A stretch of DNA of 64,000 nucleotides from Pseudomonas floridensis (GCF_002087235.1 NZ_MUIO01000015.1:1-64000), one strand, 5' to 3'. Positions 25,991 to 34,989 are shown, numbered from the stretch's first letter. A program made the numbers and translations. The notes: generated from the sequence alone by a model not told the origin.

Positions 25991-27028
25991 TCAGCGGAAC
26001 GCTGGCACCACGTGCTTGATGAACAGTTCGAGCGACTTTTTCTTCTCGGCGTGCGGCAGGCTGTTGTCGCACCAGAAACTGAATTCATCGACCCCCAGTT
26101 CCTGATAGCGGCGGATGCGCGGTATGATTTCTTCCGGCGTGCCGATCATGGTGTTTTTGCGAATGTTGCCCAGCTCGAACTCCGGGCGTTCCTTGAACTT
26201 CTCTTCCGGGCTGGGTGCGAGGAAGCCGTTGACCGGCGTCTGCTTGTTACCGAACCAGGCGTCGAAGGTGCGGTAGAACTTCGAGATGGCCGTGGCACCG
26301 ACTTTCCAGCCGTCCGGATCGTCCGCCGCATGCACGTGAGTGTGGCGTAGCACCATCAACTGCGGACGTGGCGCGTCAGGGTTGTTGGCCAGCGCGGCCT
26401 CGAACTTGTTCTTCAGGTCGACGACTTCCTCATCACCTTTCATCAATGGCGTGACCATCACGTTGCAGCCGTTGGCCACCGCGAAGTTATGAGAGTCGGG
26501 GTCACGTGCGGCGATCCACATCGGCGGAGTGCTGACGGGCTTGGGAACGCAGGTCGAGGTGGGGAATTTCCAGATCTCGCCATTGTGGGCGTAGTCGCCT
26601 TGCCACAGCGCCTGCACCACCGGCACCATTTCACGCAGTGCCTTGCCCCCTTCGGACGCGGGCATGCCACCTGCCATGCGATCGAACTCGACCTGATACG
26701 CGCCTCGCGCCAGACCGACTTCCATGCGACCGTTGCTGATCACGTCCAGCAAGGCGCATTCACCAGCGACCCGCAGCGGATGCCAGAACGGCGCGATGAT
26801 CGTTCCCGCGCCCAGGTGAATGGTCTCGGTTCTGGCGGCCAGATAGGCGAGCAACGGCATCGGGCTTGGGGAAATGGTGTATTCCATCGCGTGGTGCTCG
26901 CCGATCCAGACTGTGCTGAAACCGCCTTGCTCGGCCATCAGCGTCAGCTCGGTCAAGTCTTCGAAGAGCTGACGGTGGCTCACGGTTTCGTCCCAGCGTT
27001 CCATGTGCACGAACAGCGAAAATTTCAT
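25991..27028 (-). CDS. LLM-class flavin-dependent oxidoreductase
   Basis: A 345-residue luciferase-like monooxygenase, an FMNH2-dependent TIM-barrel enzyme. Family features include FSTVWIGEHHAMEYTISPSP near the N terminus, the HLGAGTIIAPFWHPLRVAGE segment and MEVGLARGAYQVEF. The upstream gene encodes a flavin reductase fragment that would normally supply FMNH2. Substrate is unknown; related enzymes act on sulfonates, alkanes or nitrogen compounds. Two GGTATACC boxes upstream of the pair may control it. Confidence 0.92.
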   Translation of the reverse strand: MKFSLFVHMERWDETVSHRQLFEDLTELTLMAEQGGFSTVWIGEHHAMEYTISPSPMPLLAYLAARTETIHLGAGTIIAPFWHPLRVAGECALLDVISNGRMEVGLARGAYQVEFDRMAGGMPASEGGKALREMVPVVQALWQGDYAHNGEIWKFPTSTCVPKPVSTPPMWIAARDPDSHNFAVANGCNVMVTPLMKGDEEVVDLKNKFEAALANNPDAPRPQLMVLRHTHVHAADDPDGWKVGATAISKFYRTFDAWFGNKQTPVNGFLAPSPEEKFKERPEFELGNIRKNTMIGTPEEIIPRIRRYQELGVDEFSFWCDNSLPHAEKKKSLELFIKHVVPAFR

Positions 27029-27103
27029 GACACTTTCCTCGATCAGATCGGGGTGCCTGCCTGAGCGGCACCGGTGTTATCAATGAATGACAAATCGCAG
27101 GTA

Positions 27104-27370
27104 TCAGGCCAGGACTGGCAGGGCGCTCATTCCGCCGCGGGAATACACCGTCGGGTCGACGGGCTGCTGTGGCTGAATCAGGTTCTTGATCGGGCCAACC
27201 ATGGAACTGTAGTTGGGGCAGAACAGCACCAGCGGCGGGTCCACCGATAATGAGCTGAAGGCGCTGGCGGTCAGACCGACCACCTCACCGTCCTCATTGA
27301 GCGTGGTGATCACGATGACACCCGATGGAAAGGAGCCCATAACGTTCTCGTATTCGGTTGCGTCGATCAT
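27104..27370 (-). CDS. Internally deleted flavin reductase (88 aa)
   Basis: The first 56 residues (FPSGVIVITTLNEDGEVVGL and LTASAFSSLSVDPPLVLFCP) are the N-terminal half of the HpaC/RutF-type flavin reductase family, which reduces FMN for partner monooxygenases. The last 30 residues (MVGPIKNLIQPQQPVDPTVY) match the C-terminal end. The central section of about 75 residues is missing, yet the frame is kept. Typical members have 160-170 residues, so activity is very unlikely. It is 75 bp upstream of the luciferase-type oxidoreductase gene and was presumably its partner. Confidence 0.8.
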   Translation of the reverse strand: MIDATEYENVMGSFPSGVIVITTLNEDGEVVGLTASAFSSLSVDPPLVLFCPNYSSMVGPIKNLIQPQQPVDPTVYSRGGMSALPVLA

Positions 27371-27385
27371 TGGCTACCTCTGCGC

Positions 27386-27428
27386 GGTATACCGACAGGA
27401 ACTATTTTTGTCTGTCTGATGGTATACC
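27386..27428. promoter_or_regulatory. Paired GGTATACC operator-like boxes
   Basis: The 8-bp palindrome GGTATACC occurs at 27386-27393 and 27421-27428, both followed by G, in the leader of the flavin reductase-oxidoreductase pair. Centres are 35 bp apart. The GTATAC core resembles sites of GntR/FadR-type repressors. No such regulator is in the window. Confidence 0.5.
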
Positions 27429-27529
27429 GTAATACTTTGACTGCAAGTCTTTTTTGATTGCCGCGCGCACAGGCGGTCGTGCAGGCCTGTCCGACAGGTC
27501 TGTGTGCAAAGAACGCAAAGGATGCAGTG

Positions 27530-27569
27530 AAGGAGGGAAGGAGGGAAGGAGGGAAGGAGGGAAGGAGGG
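27530..27569 (+). repeat. AAGGAGGG x5 microsatellite
   Basis: Five perfect tandem copies of AAGGAGGG, followed by a partial copy, in a 260-bp intergenic space. The GGG runs recur every 8 bases on the plus strand, so a G-quadruplex could form. No spacers are present, so it is not a CRISPR array. Confidence 0.9.
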
Positions 27570-27632
27570 AAGGGCGGCGAAGCGGTTTTACATCAGGCGT
27601 TCAGTGAGCGGAACGCCTGAGAGGAATGACCG

Positions 27633-27968
27633 TCAGCTGCAGGCTTCGGTCTGTATGTACTCGGCGGTAGAGTCCCGAATCACCGGTCCCATGCCGCTGA
27701 CGGCGTGAGCGCTTTCCATGATTTGCAGCGTCGAGCCGGTGCCCACCAGATTGACCGTGTGGTTGTCGCAGTTGTAGACGCGCTTGGAATAGATGACGCC
27801 CAACAGACTTTCACGTCTGGTCACCACGACGCGGTTGTTGAGCGAACCGGTTTTCTCAACCAGCGCGTGCTGCGCTGCGGGATCATGCGGAACGGCAATA
27901 GCCTTTTCTTCGGCGCTGACCGAGAAGGCGGGAATCATGAGTACCAACAACCAGGCATGAAATTTCAT
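27633..27968 (-). CDS. Secreted hypothetical protein (111 aa)
   Basis: A 111-residue protein with a signal peptide (WLLVLMIPAFSVSA) and a small periplasmic domain carrying two Cys (VYNCDNHT and the penultimate TEACS) that could form a disulfide. I do not recognise the family. The ATG at 27968 has AGGAG six bases upstream; the longer upstream frame is not supported. Confidence 0.72.
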   Translation of the reverse strand: MKFHAWLLVLMIPAFSVSAEEKAIAVPHDPAAQHALVEKTGSLNNRVVVTRRESLLGVIYSKRVYNCDNHTVNLVGTGSTLQIMESAHAVSGMGPVIRDSTAEYIQTEACS

Positions 27969-28186
27969 CGGTGCTCCTGCGGATGAATAGGGCGTCATTG
28001 GATCCAAGGCTACGCTGCCCTCCGTGTACTGGGTAGCCACTGGCCATGCCTTCTGTCGGAACTGGATCCCATTCCTGACAAGCGGTATTTCCGGCCTGCC
28101 GTCTGTCGTCGGGACATCATTTAGGGTGATTGAAATCCGTGTGCGGCCGATGCTTAGGTGAGGCTTTGCCGCCAAGCAAGGCGGTG

Positions 28187-28636
28187 TCAGTTGGGCAGGA
28201 CGAATACCTGGGTGACCACCGCGGCCACCACCAGATAACGCGCGCCCTTGGCCAGCGTGACGATCAGCACGAAACGCCAGAGTGGCTCGCGCAACACACC
28301 CGCCACCACGGTCAGCGGATCACCGATGATCGGCACCCAACTGAGCAGCAATGACCAGTAACCGTACTGCCGGTAAAAACGGCGGGCTTTCTCCAGTTGC
28401 GTTTCGCTGACCGGAAACCAGCGTTTGTGCCGCAGATGCTCGATGGAGCGGCCCAGCAACCAGTTCAAAACCGAGCCCAGCACGTTACCCGCCGTCGCCA
28501 CCGATAGCAGCACTACAGCCGGATAAGCCTTACTGATCAACATCGCAGCCAGCACGGTTTCCGATTGCATGGGAAGCAGCGTTGCCGCGCCCAGCGCCGC
28601 CATGAACAGGCCGAAATAGCTTGAAAGTTCGAACAT
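28187..28636 (-). CDS. YqaA-like DedA/VTT-family membrane protein
   Basis: A 149-residue inner-membrane protein with four to five hydrophobic segments. The motif FYRQYGYWSLLLSWVPIIGD followed by PLTVVAGVLR matches YqaA and the wider DedA/VTT (SNARE-associated) family. These proteins are linked to lipid flipping and membrane homeostasis. The ATG at 28636 begins the recognisable family N terminus. It is divergent from sfnG. Confidence 0.85.
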   Translation of the reverse strand: MFELSSYFGLFMAALGAATLLPMQSETVLAAMLISKAYPAVVLLSVATAGNVLGSVLNWLLGRSIEHLRHKRWFPVSETQLEKARRFYRQYGYWSLLLSWVPIIGDPLTVVAGVLREPLWRFVLIVTLAKGARYLVVAAVVTQVFVLPN

Positions 28637-28807
28637 CGAAGGATGCCTTGTGCGTGCAGAACCTTTGAAGGAAGCAGGGCGGATCAGCGACTGTAAGCCG
28701 ACAGACTGTTGCCTGCGCAACACCGGGTCAACACCTTGCCACGCAGCCGACAGCTAAAGCGGCCTGTCAGACGGTGTAACTCATTGATCGAATTGACAAT
28801 ATAGCAC

Positions 28808-28823
28808 TGGCACGGTTGCTGCT
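28808..28823 (+). promoter_or_regulatory. Sigma-54 promoter upstream of sfnG
   Basis: TGGCACGGTTGCTGCT matches the -24/-12 consensus TGGCACG-N4-TTGCW at 11 of 12 defined positions. It lies 67 bp before the sfnG ATG. sfnG is known to be activated by the sigma-54-dependent regulator SfnR in Pseudomonas; that regulator is not in this window. Confidence 0.7.
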
Positions 28824-28889
28824 TTGTTGCTTTTCACCAAGCCCGCTCGATTCTTGTGCCCGGGACCCTGAAGCCAGAGGAGTAACGAT

Positions 28890-29996
28890 ATGAGTCAAAC
28901 CCCTGTCAAATTTGCGTATTGGGTGCCGAACGTCAGCGGCGGTCTGGTGGTGAGCAAGATCGAGCAGCGCACCAGCTGGACCATCGACTACAACAGAAAA
29001 CTGGCGCAGATCGCGGAAAAATCCGGCTTTGAGTACGCTCTGACGCAGATTCGTTTTACCGCGGGTTATGGCGCCGAATACCAGCACGAGTCGGTTGCGT
29101 TCAGTCACGCGCTGCTGGCTGCCACCGAAAAGCTCAAGGTCATCGCGGCGATCCTGCCCGGGCCGTGGACGCCGTCCGTGGCGGCCAAGCAGTTGGCAAC
29201 CATCGACCAGCTCACGGCCGGGCGGGTGGCGGTCAACATTGTCAGTGGCTGGTTCAAGGGGGAGTTCACCGCCATCGGCGAACCCTGGCTGGAGCACGAT
29301 GAGCGTTACCGACGTTCGGAGGAGTTCATCCGTGCACTCAAGGGCATCTGGACCACTGACAACTTCACGTTCAAGGGCGACTTCTACCGCTTTCACGATT
29401 ACACTTTAAAGCCCAAACCCATTCAGCGTCCGCACCCGGAAATTTTCCAGGGTGGCAGTTCCAGAGCTGCCCGGGACATGGCGGCTCGAGTGTCTGACTG
29501 GTATTTCACCAATGGCAACACCGTCGAGGGCATCAAGGCTCAGATCGATGACATCCGGGCCAAGGCTGCGGCCAACGGGCATTCGGTGAAGATTGGCGTC
29601 AACGCGTTCATCATCGCCCGGGACACCGAGGAAGAAGCGCGGGCCGTACTGGCCGAGATCGTCGACAAGGCGGACCCGGAAGCGGTCAATGCCTTCGGTG
29701 ATGCCGCCAGGCAGGCCGGCAAGGCCAGTCCGGAAGGCGAGGGCAACTGGGCCAAGTCCACCTTTCAGGACCTGGTTCAGTACAACGACGGCTTCAAGAC
29801 CAACCTGATCGGCACGCCCCGCCAGATTGCTGAGCGCATTGTGCAACTGAAAGCGGTTGGCGTGGACTTGATCCTGTCGGCTTTCTTGCATTTCCAGGAA
29901 GAAGTCGCCTACTTCGGCGAACATGTCCTGCCTTTGGTACGCGAACTGGAAGCTGCTTCGGTGCGTACACCGGCCCAGACCGCTGCCATCGCCTGA
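28890..29996 (+). CDS. sfnG: FMNH2-dependent dimethyl sulfone monooxygenase
   Basis: A 368-residue two-component monooxygenase that oxidises dimethyl sulfone to methanesulfinate, releasing sulfur from organic compounds in sulfate starvation. The N terminus (VKFAYWVPNVSGGLVVSKIE) and the body (ILPGPWTPSVAAKQLATIDQ, GRVAVNIVSGWFKGEF) are those of SfnG, and the length fits. It depends on a separate flavin reductase, none intact here. AGAGGAG lies upstream of the ATG. A sigma-54-type promoter precedes it. Confidence 0.93.
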   Translation: MSQTPVKFAYWVPNVSGGLVVSKIEQRTSWTIDYNRKLAQIAEKSGFEYALTQIRFTAGYGAEYQHESVAFSHALLAATEKLKVIAAILPGPWTPSVAAKQLATIDQLTAGRVAVNIVSGWFKGEFTAIGEPWLEHDERYRRSEEFIRALKGIWTTDNFTFKGDFYRFHDYTLKPKPIQRPHPEIFQGGSSRAARDMAARVSDWYFTNGNTVEGIKAQIDDIRAKAAANGHSVKIGVNAFIIARDTEEEARAVLAEIVDKADPEAVNAFGDAARQAGKASPEGEGNWAKSTFQDLVQYNDGFKTNLIGTPRQIAERIVQLKAVGVDLILSAFLHFQEEVAYFGEHVLPLVRELEAASVRTPAQTAAIA

Positions 29997-30019
29997 TTCG
30001 CAACGTCCCCTGCCTTACT

Positions 30020-30043
30020 GCCGTGAGCCCTCGCGCTCACGGC
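30020..30043. terminator. Hairpin after sfnG
   Basis: A 9-bp stem GCCGTGAGC / GCTCACGGC with a CCTCGC loop, 24 bp after the sfnG stop. It lacks a T-run on the plus strand (an A-run follows), so it is either an imperfect terminator or a 3'-end stabiliser. Confidence 0.5.
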
Positions 30044-30197
30044 CCCTCAAAAAAAATCCTGCAGTTGTGATCCAATCCGCGTGCTTGCGCGTATGTTGAC
30101 CCCTGTTTGCTCCGCGATCCCGCCTCATCCACCCCATCGCCAACGGCGACACTGGGCGCTGAAGCTCACGACCATTGATACCGGTGAAGGAATATCG

Positions 30198-30275
30198 ATG
30201 TATCTGAACACTCACGCTCAGGTTTCGTGCGAGTCAGTTGCGCGACCGCTCACCGGCTACGGAGGCAGGTTTTGA
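30198..30275 (+). CDS. 25-codon leader ORF coupled to diguanylate cyclase
   Basis: A short frame MYLNTHAQVSCESVARPLTG and five more residues, with AAGGA six bases before its ATG. Its TGA stop overlaps the TTG start of the cyclase (TTGA), and the cyclase ribosome site GGAGG at 30261-30265 lies inside it. It probably couples translation of the cyclase; no peptide function is evident. Confidence 0.5.
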   Translation: MYLNTHAQVSCESVARPLTGYGGRF

Positions 30276-31864
30276 AACGCGATCTCAGACTTGCCTCATG
30301 GCTGATCTGCACGGTCTGTACGTGTGTCGTGCTGTTGATGACCTGGCAGACCTGGACCGCACGCCAGAAAACCCTGGAAAACATCCAGACCAGCAGCGCG
30401 AACCTGGCCCGTGCATTGAGCACTTACACCGACGGCATCTTCAAGCAGAGCGAGTTGATGCTCATCGGCCTGACCGAGCGTGTGGAGAAAGAAGGCAGCG
30501 GTCCGGAGCAGATCGAGCGTCTGCGTTCGGTGATTGCGCGTGAAATGGGGGCGTTGCCGCAAATCAGCAGTGTGTCGCTGTACAACGCCGAAGGCGTCTG
30601 CACGTTCTCGACCAATGACAATGCCGTGGGCATCAACAGCACGCAGCGGGAATTCTTCAAGCATCACGCCGAACACGCCGGGCGGGCACCCTTCATCGGA
30701 CCGACCATTCGCAGCCGTGCCAATGGCCAATGGGTGATCTCGGTCAGTCGCCGCATCAATCACCCCGACTCCAGTTTTGCAGGCCTGATGGTGGTCACCA
30801 TTGGCATCGACCATCTGTTGAAGTTCTACTCCGGCATTCAAATCGGGAATTCCGGCGTGATCAGCCTGACTTCAGCGGCTGGACGGTTGCATGTGAGGTT
30901 TCCGTATCGGCAGGAAGACATTGGCCACGACCTGTCCTCGACGCCGATATTCAGTGCCTATCGCAGCAAGGAAGCGGGGATCACCGAGTTCGTCTCGCGA
31001 CTCGATGGCGTGGCGCGCTTCTATGCATTCAAGCGCAGTGATGTCTATCCGCTGGTGACGGTGGTCGCGCTGGGTCAGCAGGAAGTCATGAGCGCCTGGC
31101 TGGGACAGGCCAAGCAGTCGCTGCTGCTGGTGCTGGTGCTGTTGGCGCTGGTGGTCGGGCTCGGGGTTCGTCTGATCGGGCACATTCACAGCCGCATTCG
31201 GGTCGAGGAACAACTGCGCGTGTCCCAGGCGGCCCTGATCGAAGTCAACCAGCACCTGGAACTGATCGCTTCCGAAGACAAACTGACCGGGCTGGCCAAT
31301 CGCAGGCGCTTCGATCAGTTCATCGAGATCGAGTTCAAGCGCGCCCGGCGCGAGCGCAGCACCCTGTCGCTGATCCTGATCGATGCCGACCATTTCAAGC
31401 GCTACAACGATCATTTCGGCCATCTGGCCGGGGACGAATGCCTGGTTGCGATCAGTCGCATCGTCGAGCAGTGCATCCGTCGCCCCGGTGATGTCGCTGC
31501 CCGCTATGGCGGCGAGGAAATCGCTGTGGTGCTGCCTAATACCGATGAAGACAGCGCTCGTCGAGTGGCCGGATTGATTCTGCAAACGCTGCAGGCGAAA
31601 CGCATCGAGCATCCAGCCAGCCCGTTTGAAATCGTTACTGTCAGCCTCGGCGTGGCGACGTTTATCGGCACCGATCGGCAACTGGACCCGCGTGGGCTGA
31701 TCAAGCTGGCCGACCGGGCTTTGTATGCCGCCAAGTCACAAGGCCGCAACCGGGTGAGCGTCGCGTCCGAAGCCGTCACCGACACAGTGCCGGCCTGGAC
31801 GCAGAATCATCAGCCGTCGGCCGATGCCGCCCGGCAGGCTCAGGCACCCGATACACGGTCCTGA
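30272..31864 (+). CDS. Membrane diguanylate cyclase (GGDEF)
   Basis: A 530-residue c-di-GMP synthase. An N-terminal helix (LASWLICTVCTCVVLLMTW), a periplasmic Cache-type sensor domain (FAGLMVVTIGIDHLLKFYSG) and a second helix lead to a C-terminal GGDEF domain. The signature reads GGEEI at residues 413-417 and the inhibitory I-site RPGD is at 404-407. The last signature residue is Ile rather than Phe, which is tolerated in some active enzymes but needs testing. I chose the TTG at 30272 with GGAGG six bases upstream and coupling to the leader ORF. The 3' end overlaps the RND permease gene by 25 bp. Confidence 0.9.
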   Translation: MKRDLRLASWLICTVCTCVVLLMTWQTWTARQKTLENIQTSSANLARALSTYTDGIFKQSELMLIGLTERVEKEGSGPEQIERLRSVIAREMGALPQISSVSLYNAEGVCTFSTNDNAVGINSTQREFFKHHAEHAGRAPFIGPTIRSRANGQWVISVSRRINHPDSSFAGLMVVTIGIDHLLKFYSGIQIGNSGVISLTSAAGRLHVRFPYRQEDIGHDLSSTPIFSAYRSKEAGITEFVSRLDGVARFYAFKRSDVYPLVTVVALGQQEVMSAWLGQAKQSLLLVLVLLALVVGLGVRLIGHIHSRIRVEEQLRVSQAALIEVNQHLELIASEDKLTGLANRRRFDQFIEIEFKRARRERSTLSLILIDADHFKRYNDHFGHLAGDECLVAISRIVEQCIRRPGDVAARYGGEEIAVVLPNTDEDSARRVAGLILQTLQAKRIEHPASPFEIVTVSLGVATFIGTDRQLDPRGLIKLADRALYAAKSQGRNRVSVASEAVTDTVPAWTQNHQPSADAARQAQAPDTRS

Positions 31865-34800
31865 GTCTGTGCCTCTTCATCGACCTGCTGGTGGGGCTTG
31901 CGGCGCAGCACTGACAATACCCAGACGAAGAAGATCGGCACCAGGACCACGCCCAATAGTGTCGCGCTGAGCATGCCGCCGATCACGCCGGTGCCGATGG
32001 CGCGCTGACTGGCGGCGCCCGCGCCGGTGGCCAGGGTCAGTGGCACGACGCCGAGGATGAACGCCAGCGAGGTCATCACGATCGGCCGGAAACGCAGGCG
32101 TGCGGCTTGCATTGCCGCGTCACGCAACGAGTGGCCCTGTTCCCACAATTCCTTGGCGAACTCGACGATCAGAATGGCGTTCTTGGCCGCCAGACCGATG
32201 ATGGTGATCAGACCGACTTTGAAGTACACATCGTTCGGCAGGCCGACGGCGGTGACCGCCAACACCGCGCCCAGCGCACCCACCGGCACGATCAGCATCA
32301 CCACCAGCGGAATCGCCCAACTTTCGTAAAGCGCGACCAGCAACAGGAACACCACCAGCAGCGCGAGGCCAAACAGTCCGGTGGCCTGGCCACTGGCGAC
32401 CTTCTCCTGATAGGACAGGCCGGTCCACTCGTAGCCGATACCCGGCGGCAGTTGCGAGACGATGCGTTCGATTTCGGCCATCGCCTCGCCGGTGCTCACG
32501 CCCGGCGGTGCGTCCCCTGAAATCTTGAACGCCGGATAACCGTTGTAGCGGGCGATCTGCACCGGGCCTTCTTCCCAGTGTGTCGACACGAAAGCGCCGA
32601 GCGGCACCAGCGTACCGCTGCTGTTGGGCACATACAGTTTGAGCACGCTTTCCGGCGTCATCCGCGCACTCTGCTCGGCCTGCACCACCACGCGCTGTTG
32701 ACGGCCGGCGTTGGCGAAGTCGCTGATCACCGAGGAACCGAACGCGGTTGACAGGGCGTTATTGATCGATTCGAAACTGACGCCCATTGTCCTGGCTTTT
32801 TCGCGATCGATGTTCAGACGCAGCTGTGGTGCTTCGGCCAGGCCTTCCATCATGGCGTAGAGAATTTTCGGGTTGCCATTGGCGTTGCCCAGCAGTTCGT
32901 TACGTGCGGCGAGCAGCGCTTCACGGCCCAGTCCCGCACGATCCTGCAAACGCAGTGCGAAGCCGCCCGAGGTGCCCAGCCCCTCGATGGGCGGTGGTGT
33001 CACCGCCATCACCGTACCGTCACTGATGTTCGCGAAATGCTGGTTGAATGCTGCCGCTTCGTCCGCTGCCGATTGCCCGTCGCCCCGTTCCGACCAATCT
33101 TTCAAAGTAGGGAAGGCCAGACCGGCGTTCTCGCCCATGCCCGAGAAACTGAAACCCAGCAGCATGGTCACTGCGTCGGTGGTTTCCCGTGACAGCATGT
33201 AGTTTTCCAGTAGCTGCGCGGTGGCATCGGTGCGCGCGCGGGTTGCACCGGGCGGCAGTTGCACGTCGATGATCAGATAGCCCTGATCCTCCACCGGCAC
33301 GAAAGACTCGGGCAGGCGCAGGTAGAAAAAGCCCAACAGGCCGACGATGCCAAGGTACAACAGCATGTAGCGGCCGGCGCGCTTGATCAGGCTCGAATTG
33401 ACCCGCTCGTAACGATCGGTTAGCTTGCCGAACACACGATTGAAACCGCCAAAGAAGCCGCGCTTCTCGGTGTGTCCCTTGGGGATGGGTTTTAGCAGCG
33501 TCGCGCACAGTGCCGGGGTAAAGGTCAGGGCCAGAAAACCCGAGAACAGGATCGATACCGCCAGCGACAGCGAGAACTGCTGGTAGATCACCCCGACCGA
33601 GCCGCCCATGAAAGCCAGTGGCAGAAACACCGCCGCCAGCACCAGCGTGATGCCCAGGATCGCGCCCGACACCTGTCCCATCGCCTTGACGGTTGCGGCG
33701 GCGGGCGAGAGGCCTTCTTCGGCCATGATCCGCTCGACGTTCTCCACGACTACGATGGCGTCGTCCACCAGAATGCCGATCGCCAGTACCATGCCGAACA
33801 TGGTCATCATGTTTACCGAAAAGCCCAGCAGGTACATGATTGCCAGCGTACCGGCCAGACACACCGGCACCACGATGGTCGGGATCAAGGTGTAGCGGAT
33901 GTTCTGCAGAAACAGGAACATCACCAGGAACACCAGCACCATCGCTTCGATCAGGGTGTAGATCACCTTGTCGATGGCCACATCGACGAAGCGCGAAGTG
34001 TCGTACGGGACGGAGTACTCGACGCCTTCCGGGAAATTGACCGACAGTTCGTCAAGGCGCTGTTTGACGGCCTTCACCGTTTCGATGGCGTTGGCGCCCG
34101 GCGAAAGCTGGATGGCACCGGCCACGGCGCGTTTGCCGTCCAGCCGGGATTCGAAATTGTAATCCTGGCTGCCCACGGCCAGCCGTGCGACATCTTCCAG
34201 ATGCACCGTCGAGCCGTCCTGGTTGGCTCGCAGCACAATGCGCCCGAACTCCTCCGGGTTGTCCAGCGTGCCCTTGACCGCCAGGGTCGCCGTCAATTCC
34301 TGCAGCGAAGAGCCCGGACTGCTGCCGAAACTGCCGGCAGGCACCTGCACATTCTGGGCGCGGATCGCGGCGTTGACGTCGTCGATGGACAGCCCGAAAC
34401 CCACCAGCTTTTGCGGATCGATCCACACACGCATGGCGGCTTCAGCGGCAAAGAACTGCAGCCTGCCGACGCCATTGACCCGGCTGATCTCGTTGTTCAC
34501 GTTGCGCGCCGCGTAATCGGCCAGCGCGACGGTGTCCTTGTTGGCGGCGTCACCTGTGTAACTTAGCGCGAAGATCATCAGAAATCCGGAGCTGGCCTGC
34601 TCGACCTGCAGACCTTGACTGAGTACCGGCTGTGGCAGGCGGGCTTCGGCTTTCTTGATGCGGTTCTGCACCTCGACCTGCGCCATGTCCGGGTTGGTGC
34701 CCGGATTGAAGGTCACGTTGATCTCGGCCGAACCGGTGGAGTTGCTGGTCGACTCGTAATACAGCATGCCCTTGGCGCCGTTGAGCTCGTCCTCGATCAC

Positions 34801-34989
34801 ACTGGTGACCGAGTCCACCAATACCTGCGCCGACGCGCCGGGGTAGGTGGCCGTGATGGTGATCTGCGGCGGCGCCACCACCGGGTATTGAGCGACGGGC
34901 AGGGCGGGCAGGGCCATCAGGCCGGCCAGTAGAATGAACAGAGCGAGCACCCAGGCAAAATTGGGGCGCCGGATAAAGAACAGGGACAT
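31840..34989 (-). CDS. RND multidrug efflux permease (HAE-1, AcrB/MexB type)
   Basis: A 1049-residue inner-membrane proton-driven exporter with 12 membrane helices and two large periplasmic loops. The N terminus is MSLFFIRRPNFAWVLALFIL. Proton-relay Asp residues are in the TM4 motif MVLAIGILVDDAIVVVENVE. Length and motifs fit the hydrophobe/amphiphile efflux family. The adaptor gene is immediately upstream (32 bp) and a TetR gene is divergent. No outer membrane channel gene is present, so it must share an OprM-type partner. Confidence 0.96.
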   Translation of the reverse strand: MSLFFIRRPNFAWVLALFILLAGLMALPALPVAQYPVVAPPQITITATYPGASAQVLVDSVTSVIEDELNGAKGMLYYESTSNSTGSAEINVTFNPGTNPDMAQVEVQNRIKKAEARLPQPVLSQGLQVEQASSGFLMIFALSYTGDAANKDTVALADYAARNVNNEISRVNGVGRLQFFAAEAAMRVWIDPQKLVGFGLSIDDVNAAIRAQNVQVPAGSFGSSPGSSLQELTATLAVKGTLDNPEEFGRIVLRANQDGSTVHLEDVARLAVGSQDYNFESRLDGKRAVAGAIQLSPGANAIETVKAVKQRLDELSVNFPEGVEYSVPYDTSRFVDVAIDKVIYTLIEAMVLVFLVMFLFLQNIRYTLIPTIVVPVCLAGTLAIMYLLGFSVNMMTMFGMVLAIGILVDDAIVVVENVERIMAEEGLSPAAATVKAMGQVSGAILGITLVLAAVFLPLAFMGGSVGVIYQQFSLSLAVSILFSGFLALTFTPALCATLLKPIPKGHTEKRGFFGGFNRVFGKLTDRYERVNSSLIKRAGRYMLLYLGIVGLLGFFYLRLPESFVPVEDQGYLIIDVQLPPGATRARTDATAQLLENYMLSRETTDAVTMLLGFSFSGMGENAGLAFPTLKDWSERGDGQSAADEAAAFNQHFANISDGTVMAVTPPPIEGLGTSGGFALRLQDRAGLGREALLAARNELLGNANGNPKILYAMMEGLAEAPQLRLNIDREKARTMGVSFESINNALSTAFGSSVISDFANAGRQQRVVVQAEQSARMTPESVLKLYVPNSSGTLVPLGAFVSTHWEEGPVQIARYNGYPAFKISGDAPPGVSTGEAMAEIERIVSQLPPGIGYEWTGLSYQEKVASGQATGLFGLALLVVFLLLVALYESWAIPLVVMLIVPVGALGAVLAVTAVGLPNDVYFKVGLITIIGLAAKNAILIVEFAKELWEQGHSLRDAAMQAARLRFRPIVMTSLAFILGVVPLTLATGAGAASQRAIGTGVIGGMLSATLLGVVLVPIFFVWVLSVLRRKPHQQVDEEAQTQDRVSGA

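Noticed and set aside
27530..27569. Possible CRISPR array
   Set aside because: The units are adjacent 8-mers with no spacers and no cas gene.
27454..27708. Open frame over the AAGGAGGG repeat
   Set aside because: It only reads the microsatellite as charged Gly/Glu/Lys/Arg repeats and enters a real gene on the other strand.
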